A stretch of 64,000 nucleotides of DNA, from NCBI GenBank assembly GCA_035528065.1, contig DATKZH010000661.1, positions 1-64,000 on the forward strand, given 5' to 3'. Position numbers and translations under genes: made by a program. This document shows positions 1-9,166 of the stretch, piece by piece (position 1 is the stretch's first letter; each line of letters opens with the position of its first letter). Source of the DNA: DATKZH01 sp035528065. GTDB lineage: Bacteria; Planctomycetota; Planctomycetia; Pirellulales; Thermoguttaceae. The notes under the pieces were generated by a model. That model was not told the origin of the DNA. It did no database searches and worked only from the letters and a program-made list of their open reading frames with translations.

Positions 1-1
1 G

Positions 2-175
2 CGACTGGGGCGCCCGCAACCGGGTGACCAGCCGGAAGACGCCACGTTCGGCCGGGCCATCTACCTGCGTCGCACGGCGGGCAAGGCCCGGGTGACGATC
101 TTCGAGGGCGGCCACGAACGGATCGCCCGAGCCGCTGCGGAGTGGCTCAGCAGGCACGTCTCACAAGGCAAGTGA
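2..175 (+). CDS. C-terminal end of an alpha/beta-hydrolase (esterase or S9 peptidase type), partial
   Basis: The open frame enters from the left edge and stops with TGA at 173-175, giving about 57 residues. It contains VTIFEGGHE followed by an amphipathic helix ending in AAAEWLSRHV. This resembles the end of alpha/beta-hydrolases of the prolyl-oligopeptidase or acetyl-esterase type, where the His in a GGH motif is the third member of the catalytic triad and a final helix closes the domain. The nucleophile Ser and the acid lie outside the window, so the subfamily cannot be assigned. Confidence 0.55.
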   Translation, partial: RLGRPQPGDQPEDATFGRAIYLRRTAGKARVTIFEGGHERIARAAAEWLSRHVSQGK

Positions 176-373
176 AGCCGATGGCCCGCCGTGTCCGCCG
201 CCTCCCTGCCTTTGGGGGACATCAGGATCTTCCTCACGTTTTTCGTGAACGATGGAACGGCTCGCCGCGAAGAAAAGATGTCGCCGTCTGCGGCGAATAG
301 CGGGTGGGGAATCTACTCCGGCCTCAGCGGAGCGTTTTGAGGCACGTCCAGCGTAGTGGAGGAGGACTGGACC

Positions 374-1075
374 ATGAGAACCCGGCTTATCGGTTGTGTG
401 GCGGTGTTGGCGGCGTGTGTAGCTTCGTCAGACGTGTCGGCGCAGGCCGTCGCTTCCCCTGACAGGTTCAGCGGCTTTCACCAGACGACTCATCTTGCGC
501 AGATTTACCCGGTTCCCTATGGCTACTATGGAGCTTCCACGCCCGCAAGCGCCTACGCTCGGGGGGTTGCCGCGACGACCCGGGCGGCGGGGGAGTACAA
601 TCTGCTCAGCTCCCAGGCGAGGATCGCCCGTGCCGAGGCGCGGCGATACGAGCTGGAAAACCAGCTCCAGGCGACGGAAACCTATTTCAAGATGCGATTG
701 TTGAACCGGCAGTACCGGGCGCTGCTGCGGGGCCCCCGGCCGACGCTGGACGACCTGAAACGCTACGCGGCGTCGGGCAGGCCGGAGCGCCTTAGCCCCA
801 GCGAGCTTGACTCGGTCACGGGCGATATCTCCTGGCCGATCCTGCTCCGCGACGATCGCTACGCCGACTATCGTGCGCGGCTGGAGGCCCTGTATGTCGA
901 GCGGGCCGCCTCTGCCCAGCTCAGCACGTCGGCCTATCTCAGCATCCATCGAACGACCAGGGCTTTCCTGAAGGAACTGGAGAGACGTGTCGCCCGGGTT
1001 CCCCAGATGGACTACATCGCCGCCAAGCGATTCATCCAGAGTCTGGCGTACGAGGTCCGACAGCCGAGCGCGTAG
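374..1075 (+). CDS. Exported hypothetical protein
   Basis: This 233-residue protein is not recognised. The ATG at 374 is preferred over upstream in-frame codons because a GGAGGA-like ribosome binding site lies just before it and it begins directly with a signal peptide: MRTR, a hydrophobic stretch with ALAAC-like character, then SAQA as a probable cleavage site. The mature part has a Tyr/Gly/Ala-rich segment, then a helical region (about residues 75-120) rich in Arg, Glu and Leu that could form a coiled coil. It is probably periplasmic. The next gene is convergent (rpsI), so it appears monocistronic. Confidence 0.6.
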   Translation: MRTRLIGCVAVLAACVASSDVSAQAVASPDRFSGFHQTTHLAQIYPVPYGYYGASTPASAYARGVAATTRAAGEYNLLSSQARIARAEARRYELENQLQATETYFKMRLLNRQYRALLRGPRPTLDDLKRYAASGRPERLSPSELDSVTGDISWPILLRDDRYADYRARLEALYVERAASAQLSTSAYLSIHRTTRAFLKELERRVARVPQMDYIAAKRFIQSLAYEVRQPSA

Positions 1076-1319
1076 TCGGCCAGGCGGTTGTTTGCTCGAC
1101 CGAGGCCCGGTGTCGCCTGTGGGCGGGCCGTCCTCTTCACTTCGTTTGTTGCACTGCCGGACGATCTTGACGTGGAACAAGTCCGGACAGCCGGTTGGCT
1201 CCAAGAACTACCGGTATCGCTGCTCCACACGAAGCACCAGAGGGGGGGCGAACCAAGAGCCGTGCAACGGGCCGGAACGCTCGGCGTCGCTTGAAGATGC
1301 GTCGGCCGTAGTCAAAGGA

Positions 1320-1739
1320 CTACCGTTTCGAGAATTGGGTGCCTCGGCGGGCGCCACGCAGACCGTACTTCTTGCGCTCTTTCGCCCGGCTGTCGCGGGT
1401 CAGAAGGTCGGAGGCACGGAGGCCTTCCTCCAACGCGACGTCGTAGTTCTTCAGTGCCCGGGCGATCCCGAGCTTGCAGGCGTCGGCCTGGCCGGTAAAG
1501 CCACCGCCGTGGACGCGGATAATTAGGTCCACCTCCCCGCGCTTCCCCGTCCGCTCCAGGGGAGCCAGCACGGCGATCTGCTGTTGCCGCTGGGGGAAAT
1601 AGTCTTCCAGGGGCCGTTTGTTGACCACGATCTGGCCCCGTCCCGGGCGGAGCCGCACCCGGGCGACCGACGACTTGCGTCGCCCGGTGCCCAAGAAGTC
1701 GTTTGTGCCTTTTGCCTGCACTGTCGTCGCGTCTGCCAT
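1320..1739 (-). CDS. rpsI: 30S ribosomal protein S9
   Basis: S9 is a small-subunit protein whose basic C-terminal tail reaches towards the P-site tRNA. The 139-residue product has the family signatures: GTGRRKSSVARV near the N-terminus, VNKRPLEDYF, the IRVHGGGFTGQADA core, the LLTRDSR segment, and the basic end KKYGLRGARRGTQFSKR. The ATG at 1739 follows an AAGAAGG ribosome binding site. It lies 81 bases downstream of rplM on the same strand, the conserved bacterial L13-S9 operon order. Confidence 0.97.
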   Translation of the reverse strand: MADATTVQAKGTNDFLGTGRRKSSVARVRLRPGRGQIVVNKRPLEDYFPQRQQQIAVLAPLERTGKRGEVDLIIRVHGGGFTGQADACKLGIARALKNYDVALEEGLRASDLLTRDSRAKERKKYGLRGARRGTQFSKR

Positions 1740-1820
1740 AAATGACCTTCTTGCTGCCTTGCCGGCGAGCCGGGCTTATCGGGGCCGGCCTGGGGACTCG
1801 CTGTTTCCCATCGCTTGCGG

Positions 1821-2267
1821 CTACTTCGACTGCTTCTTGACCCCGAGCTCAATCGGCTCCGGTTGCTGTGCCTGATGGGGATGCTGGTCGCCGGCGTACA
1901 CCTTCAGCTTGGAAAGCATCTTCCTGGCCAGCTTGTTCTTGGGCAACATGCGGCGGACCGCTTCGGAGAGGATCTTCTCGGGCTTGCGGGCCATCCGCTC
2001 CCGTGCCGTCTCGGACCTCAGTCCGGGGTAGCCGGTGTACCAGGTGTACGTCTTCTGGTCCCACTTCTTGCCGGTGAAGACCAACTTGTCGGCGTTAATC
2101 ACCACGACGAAGTCGCCCGTGTCGACGTGCGGCGTATACGTGGGCCGGTGCTTGCCCATCAGGATCGTGGCAATATCGCTGGCCAGCCGGCCGACCACCT
2201 TGTCGGTGGCGTCGACGAGCCACCACTTCGCCTCCACGTCCTGCGGCTTGGCCATATAAGTTTTCAT
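1821..2267 (-). CDS. rplM: 50S ribosomal protein L13
   Basis: L13 is an early-assembly protein of the large subunit. The product shows VDATDKVVGRLAS, MGKHRPTYTPHVDTGDFVVV, the MLPKNKLARKML segment and LKVYAGDQHPHQAQQPEPIEL, all typical of L13. The chosen start gives MKTYMAKP, which matches the usual L13 N-terminus. In-frame alternatives are ATG at 2285 (adding MSESAM) and TTG at 2291. No strong ribosome binding site separates them, so the start is uncertain by a few codons. It is first in the rplM-rpsI operon. Confidence 0.95.
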   Translation of the reverse strand: MKTYMAKPQDVEAKWWLVDATDKVVGRLASDIATILMGKHRPTYTPHVDTGDFVVVINADKLVFTGKKWDQKTYTWYTGYPGLRSETARERMARKPEKILSEAVRRMLPKNKLARKMLSKLKVYAGDQHPHQAQQPEPIELGVKKQSK

Positions 2268-2844
2268 CATCGCCGACTCGCTCATTCTCAATTCTGTCTA
2301 TTCCACGACTTCCTAATCGGCCCAACTCACGCTTCTTACGGCCGCCACGGCGCGCGATGGCACGAAACTCATAGTCTAGTGCCATTCTCGCAGGCTGACA
2401 AGCCGTTCGCGGGCTAGTCGACCGGTAGATGACTGCGCATGCATTTGGCCAGCCCACCTCCGATTCCGGTTCTACTTGCCCAGAATCCCAGATTCCACCA
2501 CCAAGGGGGGTATGACCTCCCTGGCGACCGGCAGGCTGACCTATTTACCGACCCGCTGCGCTACGGCAATGCCGTACGGATCGCTTCGATCGCGGTTGCG
2601 GCCAGTAGGATCGTAGATTCGGTGGGGCCGGCGACGAAGTAAACCTGGGCGGCACGGTCGTTCATTTTTGGGGGCCAGATTTGGGACCGCATCGTGCCAC
2701 TCGCCAGCCCTCATTGGGGACCCCAGTCCTGGGAGTCAGATCCAACTGGCCTCGTAGGGGGTGGGCTATTAGGATATACAGTATTATGGTGGTATACTCC
2801 CGTTTATGGGGACAATCGCACGGATTAACCGGGTGGGGTATTGA
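2268..2844. other. Intergenic region between divergent rplM and nfnA
   Basis: About 550 bases separate the divergent ribosomal operon and the flavoprotein pair. No tRNA cloverleaf, long palindrome or convincing small gene is visible. The last 90 bases before nfnA are clearly more AT-rich than the surroundings and probably hold its promoter, described separately. Any autoregulatory leader upstream of rplM could not be recognised by eye. Confidence 0.4.
2769..2798 (+). promoter_or_regulatory. Candidate promoter for the nfnAB-like pair
   Basis: An AT-rich patch contains TATACT at 2793-2798, close to a sigma-70 -10 box, with TTAGGA at 2769-2774 about 18 bases upstream as a weak -35. It lies about 50 bases before the ATG at 2845. 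The assignment rests on composition and spacing only. Confidence 0.3.
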
Positions 2845-3684
2845 ATGAGCGAGATTCTCCAGAAGGTGGAGCTGGCGCCGAAGATTTACGAGATGGTGGT
2901 CGAGGCGCCCCGGATCGCCAGTAAGGCCCTGCCGGGCCAATTCGTCGTGGTGATGGCCGACGAGAGGGGTGAACGCATCCCCCTGACGATCGCGGACTTC
3001 GATCCCCGGCAGGGGACCCTCACCATGGTCCTGATGGTCGTGGGCGCCAGCTCGTTGAAGCTCTCGAAGCTGGAAGTCGGCGACGCCCTGCACGCCCTGA
3101 TCGGCCCGCTGGGGAAACCGTCGGAGATCGAGCCGTTCGGCACCGTCGTGATGGTCGCCGGCGGCGTGGGGACCGCGCCCATCTACCCGATCGCCCGGGC
3201 GTTCTACGAGTCGGGTTCCCGGGTGATCGCCATCCAGGGGGCCCGGTCGGAGGAGCTGCTCTTCTGGACGGATCGGCTGGCCTCGGTGAGCCACGAGCAC
3301 ATCGTCACCACCGACGACGGCACGGCCGGGCGCAAGGGCCTGGTCACCGAGCCGCTCAAGGAGCTGTTGGAGCAGGACTGCGAGAAGACGATCCAGTGCG
3401 TCTACGCGATCGGCCCGGCGATCATGATGAAGTTCTGCTCGCTCACCACCCGGCCCTTCGGCGTCAAGACGATCGTCAGCCTCAACTCGGTGATGATCGA
3501 CGGGACGGGCATGTGCGGCGGCTGCCGCGTGGACGTGGGCGGCCAGACGCGGTTCACGTGCATAGACGGCCCGGAGTTCGACGGCCATCTGGTCGATTGG
3601 GACCTGTTGATGTCCCGGCAGAAGATCTACCACGAGCAGGAAGCCTGCTCGCTTGAGCGAATGATGCAGGAACTGACACGATGA
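2845..3684 (+). CDS. nfnA: FAD/[2Fe-2S] subunit of an NfnAB/SudAB-type NADPH:ferredoxin oxidoreductase
   Basis: This 279-residue protein has the ferredoxin-NADP reductase fold of the PyrK/NfnA/SudB group: an N-terminal FAD domain (about 1-95), a nucleotide-binding domain with AGGVGTAPIYPIARA (about 105-118), and a C-terminal iron-sulphur segment with C224, C227 and C239. An Asp at 219, just before the cluster, fits the Asp-ligated [2Fe-2S] cluster I recall for NfnA. Its stop overlaps the start of the NfnB-like gene as ATGA, indicating translational coupling. Known Nfn complexes bifurcate electrons between NADPH, NAD+ and ferredoxin; sulphide dehydrogenase or glutamate-synthase-associated roles are alternatives. 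Confidence 0.8.
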   Translation: MSEILQKVELAPKIYEMVVEAPRIASKALPGQFVVVMADERGERIPLTIADFDPRQGTLTMVLMVVGASSLKLSKLEVGDALHALIGPLGKPSEIEPFGTVVMVAGGVGTAPIYPIARAFYESGSRVIAIQGARSEELLFWTDRLASVSHEHIVTTDDGTAGRKGLVTEPLKELLEQDCEKTIQCVYAIGPAIMMKFCSLTTRPFGVKTIVSLNSVMIDGTGMCGGCRVDVGGQTRFTCIDGPEFDGHLVDWDLLMSRQKIYHEQEACSLERMMQELTR

Positions 3685-5168
3685 ATGACAAGCCTTCCAA
3701 GATGAAACGAGCGAAGAAGCCGCGGGTTGCGATGCCCGAGCAGACCCCCGAGGTCCGCAGCCGCAATTTCGACGAGGTCCCGCTCGGCTACAGCGCCGAA
3801 CAGGCGCAGGCGGAGGCGGAGCGCTGTTTGCAGTGCAAGAAGCCCTTTTGCCTGGAGGGCTGCCCGGTCAACGTCGACATCCCCGGCTTCATCGAGCTGA
3901 TCGTCGAAGGGGAGTTCGCCGAGGCGGCACGGAAGATCAAGGAGACCAATTGTCTGCCGGCGGTCTGCGGGCGGGTCTGTCCGCAGGAGTCGCAGTGCGA
4001 GTCCCTCTGCGTTCTGGGCAAGAAGTGGGAGCCCGTGGCCATCGGCCGGCTGGAACGCTTCGTGGCCGACTACGAGCGCGAGCACGACCTGATCGAGCTT
4101 CCGGACAAAGCGGCCTCCACCGGCAAGCGGGTGGCCGTGGTCGGGTCGGGCCCGGCAGGTCTCACGGTGGCGGGCGATCTGATCCTTGTGGGGCACGAGG
4201 TGACGATCTTCGAGGCGTTTCACAAGCCGGGCGGGGTATTGATGTACGGCATCCCCGAGTTCCGCTTGCCCAAGGCGATCGTCGAGAAGGAGGTCGACTA
4301 CTTGTGCCGGCTGGGCGTCCGGCTCGAGCTGAACCAGGTGATCGGCAAGTCGATCACCATCGACGAGCTGTTGGACGAGGAGGGCTACGACGCCGTGTTC
4401 GTCGGCGTGGGAGCCGGCCTGCCCTATTTCATGGGCGTGCCGGGGGAGAACCTGGGCGGCGTCTACTCGGCCAGCGAGTATCTGACCCGCAGCAACCTGA
4501 TGAGGGCCTACGCCTTTCCCGAGTACGACACCCCCCTGGTCCACGGCCGGACCGTCTGCGTGATCGGCGGCGGGAACGTCGCCATGGACTCTGCCCGAAC
4601 CGCCCGCCGGCTCGGCGCGGAGAACGTCTACATCGTCTATCGCCGCTCGCGCGCGGAGCTTCCCGCCCGGGCCGAAGAGGTCCATCACGCGGAAGAGGAA
4701 GGGATCGTCTTCAAGCTGCTCTCGTCCCCGGTCGAGTACCTCGGCGACGAGCGGGGCATGGTCCGGCAGATCCGCTGCCAGGAAATGGAGCTCGGCGAGC
4801 CGGACGACTCCGGCCGGCGCCGGCCCGTCCCCAAGGAAGGCGCGGAGTTCACGGTCGACACAGACCTGGTGATCGTGGCGATCGGATCGGGCGCGAACCC
4901 ACTCCTCACGCAGACGACCAAGGGACTCGGCCTGAATCGCCGGGGGTACATCGTCGCCGACGACGACACCGGGCGCACGAGCCGCCAAGGCGTCTGGGCC
5001 GGCGGCGACATCGTCACCGGCAGCGCCACGGTCATCCTGGCCATGGGCGCCGGCAAGGCCGCGGCCAAGGACATGCACGACTGCCTCTGCGGCGAACGCC
5101 GATCGTCTGCGCGTATGGAGACGCTCCAGCAGCCGAGCCTCCGCAGCCCCGTGCGGGACGCAACCTGA
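3681..5168 (+). CDS. nfnB: NADPH-binding [4Fe-4S] flavoprotein, GltD/NfnB/SudA family
   Basis: The 495-residue product resembles the small subunit of glutamate synthase and NfnB. The N-terminal part has Cys clusters for two [4Fe-4S] centres (C49, C52, C57, C61 and C91, C96, C100, C106). A dinucleotide fold follows with VAVVGSGPAGL (about 152-162), then a second one, VCVIGGGNVAMDSART, and a terminal GGDIVTGSATVILAMGAG motif that contacts FAD. The start overlaps the stop of nfnA. No GltB large subunit is adjacent, which favours an Nfn or Sud role over glutamate synthase. The last 25 residues form a non-conserved tail. Confidence 0.8.
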   Translation: MNDKPSKMKRAKKPRVAMPEQTPEVRSRNFDEVPLGYSAEQAQAEAERCLQCKKPFCLEGCPVNVDIPGFIELIVEGEFAEAARKIKETNCLPAVCGRVCPQESQCESLCVLGKKWEPVAIGRLERFVADYEREHDLIELPDKAASTGKRVAVVGSGPAGLTVAGDLILVGHEVTIFEAFHKPGGVLMYGIPEFRLPKAIVEKEVDYLCRLGVRLELNQVIGKSITIDELLDEEGYDAVFVGVGAGLPYFMGVPGENLGGVYSASEYLTRSNLMRAYAFPEYDTPLVHGRTVCVIGGGNVAMDSARTARRLGAENVYIVYRRSRAELPARAEEVHHAEEEGIVFKLLSSPVEYLGDERGMVRQIRCQEMELGEPDDSGRRRPVPKEGAEFTVDTDLVIVAIGSGANPLLTQTTKGLGLNRRGYIVADDDTGRTSRQGVWAGGDIVTGSATVILAMGAGKAAAKDMHDCLCGERRSSARMETLQQPSLRSPVRDAT

Positions 5169-5182
5169 GCGAGACATCGCGT

Positions 5183-6544
5183 CTATTTGGGTGTCTTCGC
5201 CTTGGGGGCTTCCTTTTCCTCGACGATCTGGCGCTCCTTGACGAGGTTCTGCTCGCAGACGCTCTCTTGCGCACCGCCGAGGTCGATCGGGGGGAGCTTC
5301 TCGTCGCTTCCCTGGTGGACCTCCATGACGATGTTGCCGGTGACGCTCACGCGCCGGCAGTCGGCGTCGGCCTTGACGGCGTGCCGGTCGAGCCCGCTGA
5401 AGAGGTTGCCCGAGATCACCACGTCGGAGGTTCCCTGGAGGAGGATCCCGGTGGCCAGGTTGGGGGCGCCTTCCCGCCGGCTCTTCTGGCCGACGTAGCT
5501 GTCGGAGAAGTTGTTGCCGGTGACGGTGATCCGGCCGCTCGCCGGGCCGATCGCCAGGCCCTTGAGGACGTCGATCGTGAACGTGTTGGCGGAGACGGTG
5601 CATCCCCAGGCGTCGCGCAGGTCGATCCCGCCGGCGCGGCTATCGGGCAGCCTGCCGAAATTGTCGGCCAGGACGTTGGCGCTGATCGTGATCCCGTAGC
5701 AGTCGCGGTCGAGGATGACGGCCGTGCCCTCGCACTCCTCGATCATGTTGCCCGAGAGCACCGAGCCGTAGGTGTTTTCGATCACCACGCCGTTGCCCAG
5801 GTGGTCGTCGAGGTTGTTCCCGTTCATGCAGAGGTTGAAGCTGTCGATGCAGCGGACGGCGTCGCGGTTCTCCTCGAAGTGGTTGGCATTGACGACGATG
5901 TCGTGGCTCCCGAGGATGTTCAACCCGGCCTGGGCGTTGTAGGTGAGGATCGAGTCGGCGACGCGAGGGTCTTCGGTGCAGTGGTCGAGGGTGATGCCGT
6001 TTCCGCCGTTGTGGTCGACGGAGAGCCCGTGGATGTAGATCTCGTTGACGTGCTGGGCCAGGAGCCCGTCGCCGCCTTTAGGCTTGGTGCTCTTGGCGTC
6101 GATGGCGTCCGGGTCGCCCTGGATACGGAAGTCGGCGAGCTGGACGCGCCAGAGCGAGGCCCTGGGGTTTTTGTCGAGATCGGGCGGGCGGACGATCAGG
6201 GCGGGCTGGCCCTCTTCGTTGCCGTTGATCAGGCGGGTGGCCGCCCCGGCGCCCTCGACCCGGGTGTTCCCGCGGGAGAGGACCAACGGAGAGGTCAGCT
6301 TGAAGTCTCCCGGGGGCAGCTTGACCAGGCCGCCCGATTCCGGCAGCGCGTCGAACGCCGCCTGGAGATTGGGGTATTTCGACGCATCGATCAGGGCCGC
6401 GGGAGGCTTCTCGGGTTTTTCCGCCTGGGCTTTCGGGGGCCCGGCGGGCTCGGCGGCCACGGCCCAACCGCCGCACGACGCGGTGCAAGCGAGTGTCAAC
6501 ACGACCACCAGGGACGACGCGATCGGCTCTCGTGAAGCTGTCAT
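5183..6544 (-). CDS. Exported right-handed parallel beta-helix protein
   Basis: The 453-residue product starts at ATG 6544, supported by GAGGAG about eight bases upstream and by a following signal peptide (SSLVVVLTLACTASCGGWAVA). After a Pro/Lys-rich spacer the protein has a pectate-lyase-like start (YPNLQAAFDALPESGG) and then many short repeated strands with Asn ladders, such as NVLADNFG, NTFTIDV, NNFSDS and NLFSGLD. This is the pattern of NosD/pectate-lyase-type beta-helices (Beta_helix, PbH1 repeats). The substrate cannot be predicted; such proteins are common planctomycete exports. The 3' end faces nfnB convergently with a 14-base gap. Confidence 0.75.
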   Translation of the reverse strand: MTASREPIASSLVVVLTLACTASCGGWAVAAEPAGPPKAQAEKPEKPPAALIDASKYPNLQAAFDALPESGGLVKLPPGDFKLTSPLVLSRGNTRVEGAGAATRLINGNEEGQPALIVRPPDLDKNPRASLWRVQLADFRIQGDPDAIDAKSTKPKGGDGLLAQHVNEIYIHGLSVDHNGGNGITLDHCTEDPRVADSILTYNAQAGLNILGSHDIVVNANHFEENRDAVRCIDSFNLCMNGNNLDDHLGNGVVIENTYGSVLSGNMIEECEGTAVILDRDCYGITISANVLADNFGRLPDSRAGGIDLRDAWGCTVSANTFTIDVLKGLAIGPASGRITVTGNNFSDSYVGQKSRREGAPNLATGILLQGTSDVVISGNLFSGLDRHAVKADADCRRVSVTGNIVMEVHQGSDEKLPPIDLGGAQESVCEQNLVKERQIVEEKEAPKAKTPK

Positions 6545-6812
6545 GACGGACTCCTCTCGTACGCAGGACGACGGGGACGCGGATTCAACTCGGCAGGGCA
6601 TGTTCGGATTTCGCTTGCGCTTCGCGCAAGGTGGGACGTTGGCCGAAGAAAGACACCGGTGCCGCAACGGCGGTCTTACCACAACGGCAACGCGCGGTCA
6701 AGAATGACGACCCTGTCGACCGGCGGGAGTCGACCGCCGCGGATCGTGGCGTGCCGCGACCGGACGCCCCGAGGCACCGCCCGGTCCGCCCCGGAGGCCG
6801 ACGTGGAGGCGG

Positions 6813-7286
6813 CTACTGCTGGCCGCCGGAGGAAGATTCGAGCGAGAGCGGGAAATCGAAGGTGTTCGAGCCCGGCTTGACTTCGGCCGTGAGCTCGGAG
6901 TTGAGGTGGTACTTGGGGGGCAGGCGTTCGGGGACCAGGACTTCCTTGCCGTCGGGGTCGACGGTCATGCCTCGCGTGGTGATCCGCACCGTGTGCTTGC
7001 CGACCAGCGCGCCCTGTTTCTCGTGCGTGTACTGGAGGGTGTAGCGGCCGCTGGAATCCGTTTTGCCGTAGGAGGCCGAGCCGGTCGACTTGCCGCGCAC
7101 GACCTCGCCCGGGTCGGGATCGAACTCCACTCTGGCCTCGGCCAGCGGCTCGCCGTCGAGGGTGACGGTCCCTTTGACGGGCGCGAGCTTGCCGTCCGAG
7201 CCGCCGCACCCGGCCGCGAGGAGCGAAACGAGCACCAGGAGGGACCCGAGGAGAGAGCGGAGTGCGAGAGAAGCTGTCTTGTTCAT
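6813..7286 (-). CDS. Small lipoprotein with a carboxypeptidase-regulatory-like (transthyretin-like) fold
   Basis: The product is 157 residues. The ATG at 7286 starts a lipoprotein signal with SLLAAGCGG as lipobox. The body begins APVKGTVTLDGEPLAEARVEFDP and has TDSSGRYTLQYT, typical of a CarboxypepD_reg-like beta-sandwich. In Planctomycetes such lipoproteins commonly sit just downstream of DUF1559 genes, as here (117-base gap, same strand). It is probably an outer-face envelope protein of unknown function. Confidence 0.75.
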   Translation of the reverse strand: MNKTASLALRSLLGSLLVLVSLLAAGCGGSDGKLAPVKGTVTLDGEPLAEARVEFDPDPGEVVRGKSTGSASYGKTDSSGRYTLQYTHEKQGALVGKHTVRITTRGMTVDPDGKEVLVPERLPPKYHLNSELTAEVKPGSNTFDFPLSLESSSGGQQ

Positions 7287-7402
7287 CGTTGGCGATCCTG
7301 CGTCGTCTTGTTCGAGCGGCTCGCGGACCGCCGGTCTCTCGGGAAACGCGGCGGGGCGCCGGTTGACGGAGTGCCGTGAAGCGCGGTGACGCCGGCCGCG
7401 CG

Positions 7403-8392
7403 CTACTCCCATTCTTCCCGGAACGGGATATCGTCGTCTCGGATGCCCATCAACTGGTAGATTCCCATCTGGTAGCCCTGGGCGCGGGTGAAGGTGCCCG
7501 TTTGGTCGTAGACGTCGACGTTGCTGTTGGAGAAGCCGAGGTTGTCGGCTATGAAGCGGACGGCCCCGTCGCAGAACAGGAAGTTCCCGCCGCCGGAATG
7601 GGGGCTGCTGAAGCCTTCGCGGCAACTGTCGGCGCCCTGATCGAGCGGATCGTTCAGCTTGATGCTCACGCGGCCCTGGACGAAGTAGGCCCCGAGGTCG
7701 CTGAGGCCGAACGGGTTTCGGTTGCCGCACCACGCGGCCGCCCCGCACCGTTGATCCCGCTCGCCGACCTGGAAGGTGTAGGCGGTTCCATCCGGGATGT
7801 CGCGGATCGTGACGTGGCTGTTCCCGTACAGGACGCCGTTGTTCTCCGTTCCGTCGGCCCGGTCGAACAAGCCGCAGACCGCGACGTAGTTCGCCGTGGC
7901 CGGTTCGAAGAGGTTGCCGGTGCCCACGCCGTAAAAGGGCCGCAGTTGGTTGGGGAGCGACGACGGCGTTCGATCCGAAGGGCATCGGAACTCGGCCAAG
8001 GGAGTCTGAATGAGCGTTCGAAGGAAGGAGTCGGCCAACACGTCTGCCAGCCGGAGATCTCTCGGGTTCAGCTCACCGTGCAACGGCTTCCGCTCCATGT
8101 AGGGCAGCAGGAAGACCGGCCAGCCCCACTCCTCCACGTCCACGGTCATGCTGATGTAACCCGGCGGGAAGCACTCGATCGCGTTGTGGTAGTTGTGCAT
8201 GGCGATGCCGATTTGCCTGAGGTTGTTCTGGCATCGCATCCGCCGTGCCGCTTCCCGGGCGGCCTGCACGGCCGGCAGCAGCAAGGCGATCAGAATCCCG
8301 ATAATCGCGATCACCACCAGCATTTCCACCAGGGTGAAGGCGGATCTTGGCTTGGGGTCGCCAGATTGCCGATCGGTTCGTGTGCCGGCCAT
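7403..8392 (-). CDS. DUF1559 protein with prepilin-type N-terminal methylation site
   Basis: The 329-residue product has a short leader followed by SAFTLVEMLVVIAIIGILIA, a type IV pilin-like cleavage/methylation motif and hydrophobic helix, then LLPAVQAAREAARRMRC, the signature of the planctomycete DUF1559 (SBP_bac_10) family. It ends with NFLFCDGAVRFI, the H-X9-DG motif usual in the family. The ATG at 8392 follows AGGAGGG. These proteins occur in large paralogous families in Planctomycetes and are thought to be pseudopilin-like surface or secretion components. Confidence 0.9.
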   Translation of the reverse strand: MAGTRTDRQSGDPKPRSAFTLVEMLVVIAIIGILIALLLPAVQAAREAARRMRCQNNLRQIGIAMHNYHNAIECFPPGYISMTVDVEEWGWPVFLLPYMERKPLHGELNPRDLRLADVLADSFLRTLIQTPLAEFRCPSDRTPSSLPNQLRPFYGVGTGNLFEPATANYVAVCGLFDRADGTENNGVLYGNSHVTIRDIPDGTAYTFQVGERDQRCGAAAWCGNRNPFGLSDLGAYFVQGRVSIKLNDPLDQGADSCREGFSSPHSGGGNFLFCDGAVRFIADNLGFSNSNVDVYDQTGTFTRAQGYQMGIYQLMGIRDDDIPFREEWE

Positions 8393-9166
8393 CGATCAGT
8401 CCCTCCTAGCCGCCAAGTTTCAGACTCAGTCTCAGAGGGTCCGAGCGGTTCGCAACGACCGGATGGATGGCGTCGCGGTGCCTTCCGCGGCCCGCATTCT
8501 GCCGACGAAACCCAACGAGTCGGGTCGCTACGATCGATTCTCAGACACGCCCCTTAGTATAATCGCCTGCTCCATCCGGCGATACCTCGGGGCCGAGGCG
8601 GTCGGCCGGCGAATCGAGGCCGCCGACAAATCGATGGGCCCGGGCGAAGTCGAGCGCATCCCAGCCATCTTGCGTAGTGGAACACCCATCATATGCATTG
8701 CCGCCGATTGAACAACTCCTCCTACCCGGCAAGCATTCGCCGAACCGCTCAATGCACCTCGTTAGGGGGAAGGAGAACTACAGCGAGGGGGGGCTGGGCG
8801 AGTGTGCATGGTGCAAGGCCTTTCATCATAGTCACTTCCGCGTTGCGGACGGTGGGCGTCCGGGCGGAACGTTCCCGCACGGGAGTTCGGGGACGAGCAG
8901 TCGGGGACGAGGCCGACCAGGCTCGACCCGATACGCCATGCACGTTTTTTGCGTCACAAGCACGATTTGCTCAGCCCCGAACCGCCCCACCTGACGTTTG
9001 GCCTCGACAATTCGACCATGCCCCTCCCGAGGGTGATTCGAGCCGCGAAGGGACGCCGATCGCCCATTGTGATGCGATTCACTCAGGCTTCAGCGAGCGG
9101 GTTGCCGTTGGTGGCCTATACTTTCCCAAGAGTACCAATGAGGTGGTTTTTTGGGGGACGACGGCC
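8393..9166. other. Long intergenic region between the DUF1559 gene and the PilZ gene
   Basis: About 770 bases between divergent genes. Open frames here are short, unsupported by ribosome binding sites, and read through G-rich low-complexity sequence. No repeat or RNA structure was recognised. It presumably carries the divergent promoters. Confidence 0.4.

Noticed and set aside
3681..5168. Glutamate synthase small subunit
   Set aside because: No large subunit gene is adjacent and the gene is coupled to an NfnA-type protein, so an Nfn or Sud role is more likely.
3627..5603. 658-codon minus-strand frame and 900-codon plus-strand frame (3833-6535)
   Set aside because: Both overlap nfnB and the beta-helix gene in other frames, have Arg/Gly/Pro-rich shadow composition and no motifs.
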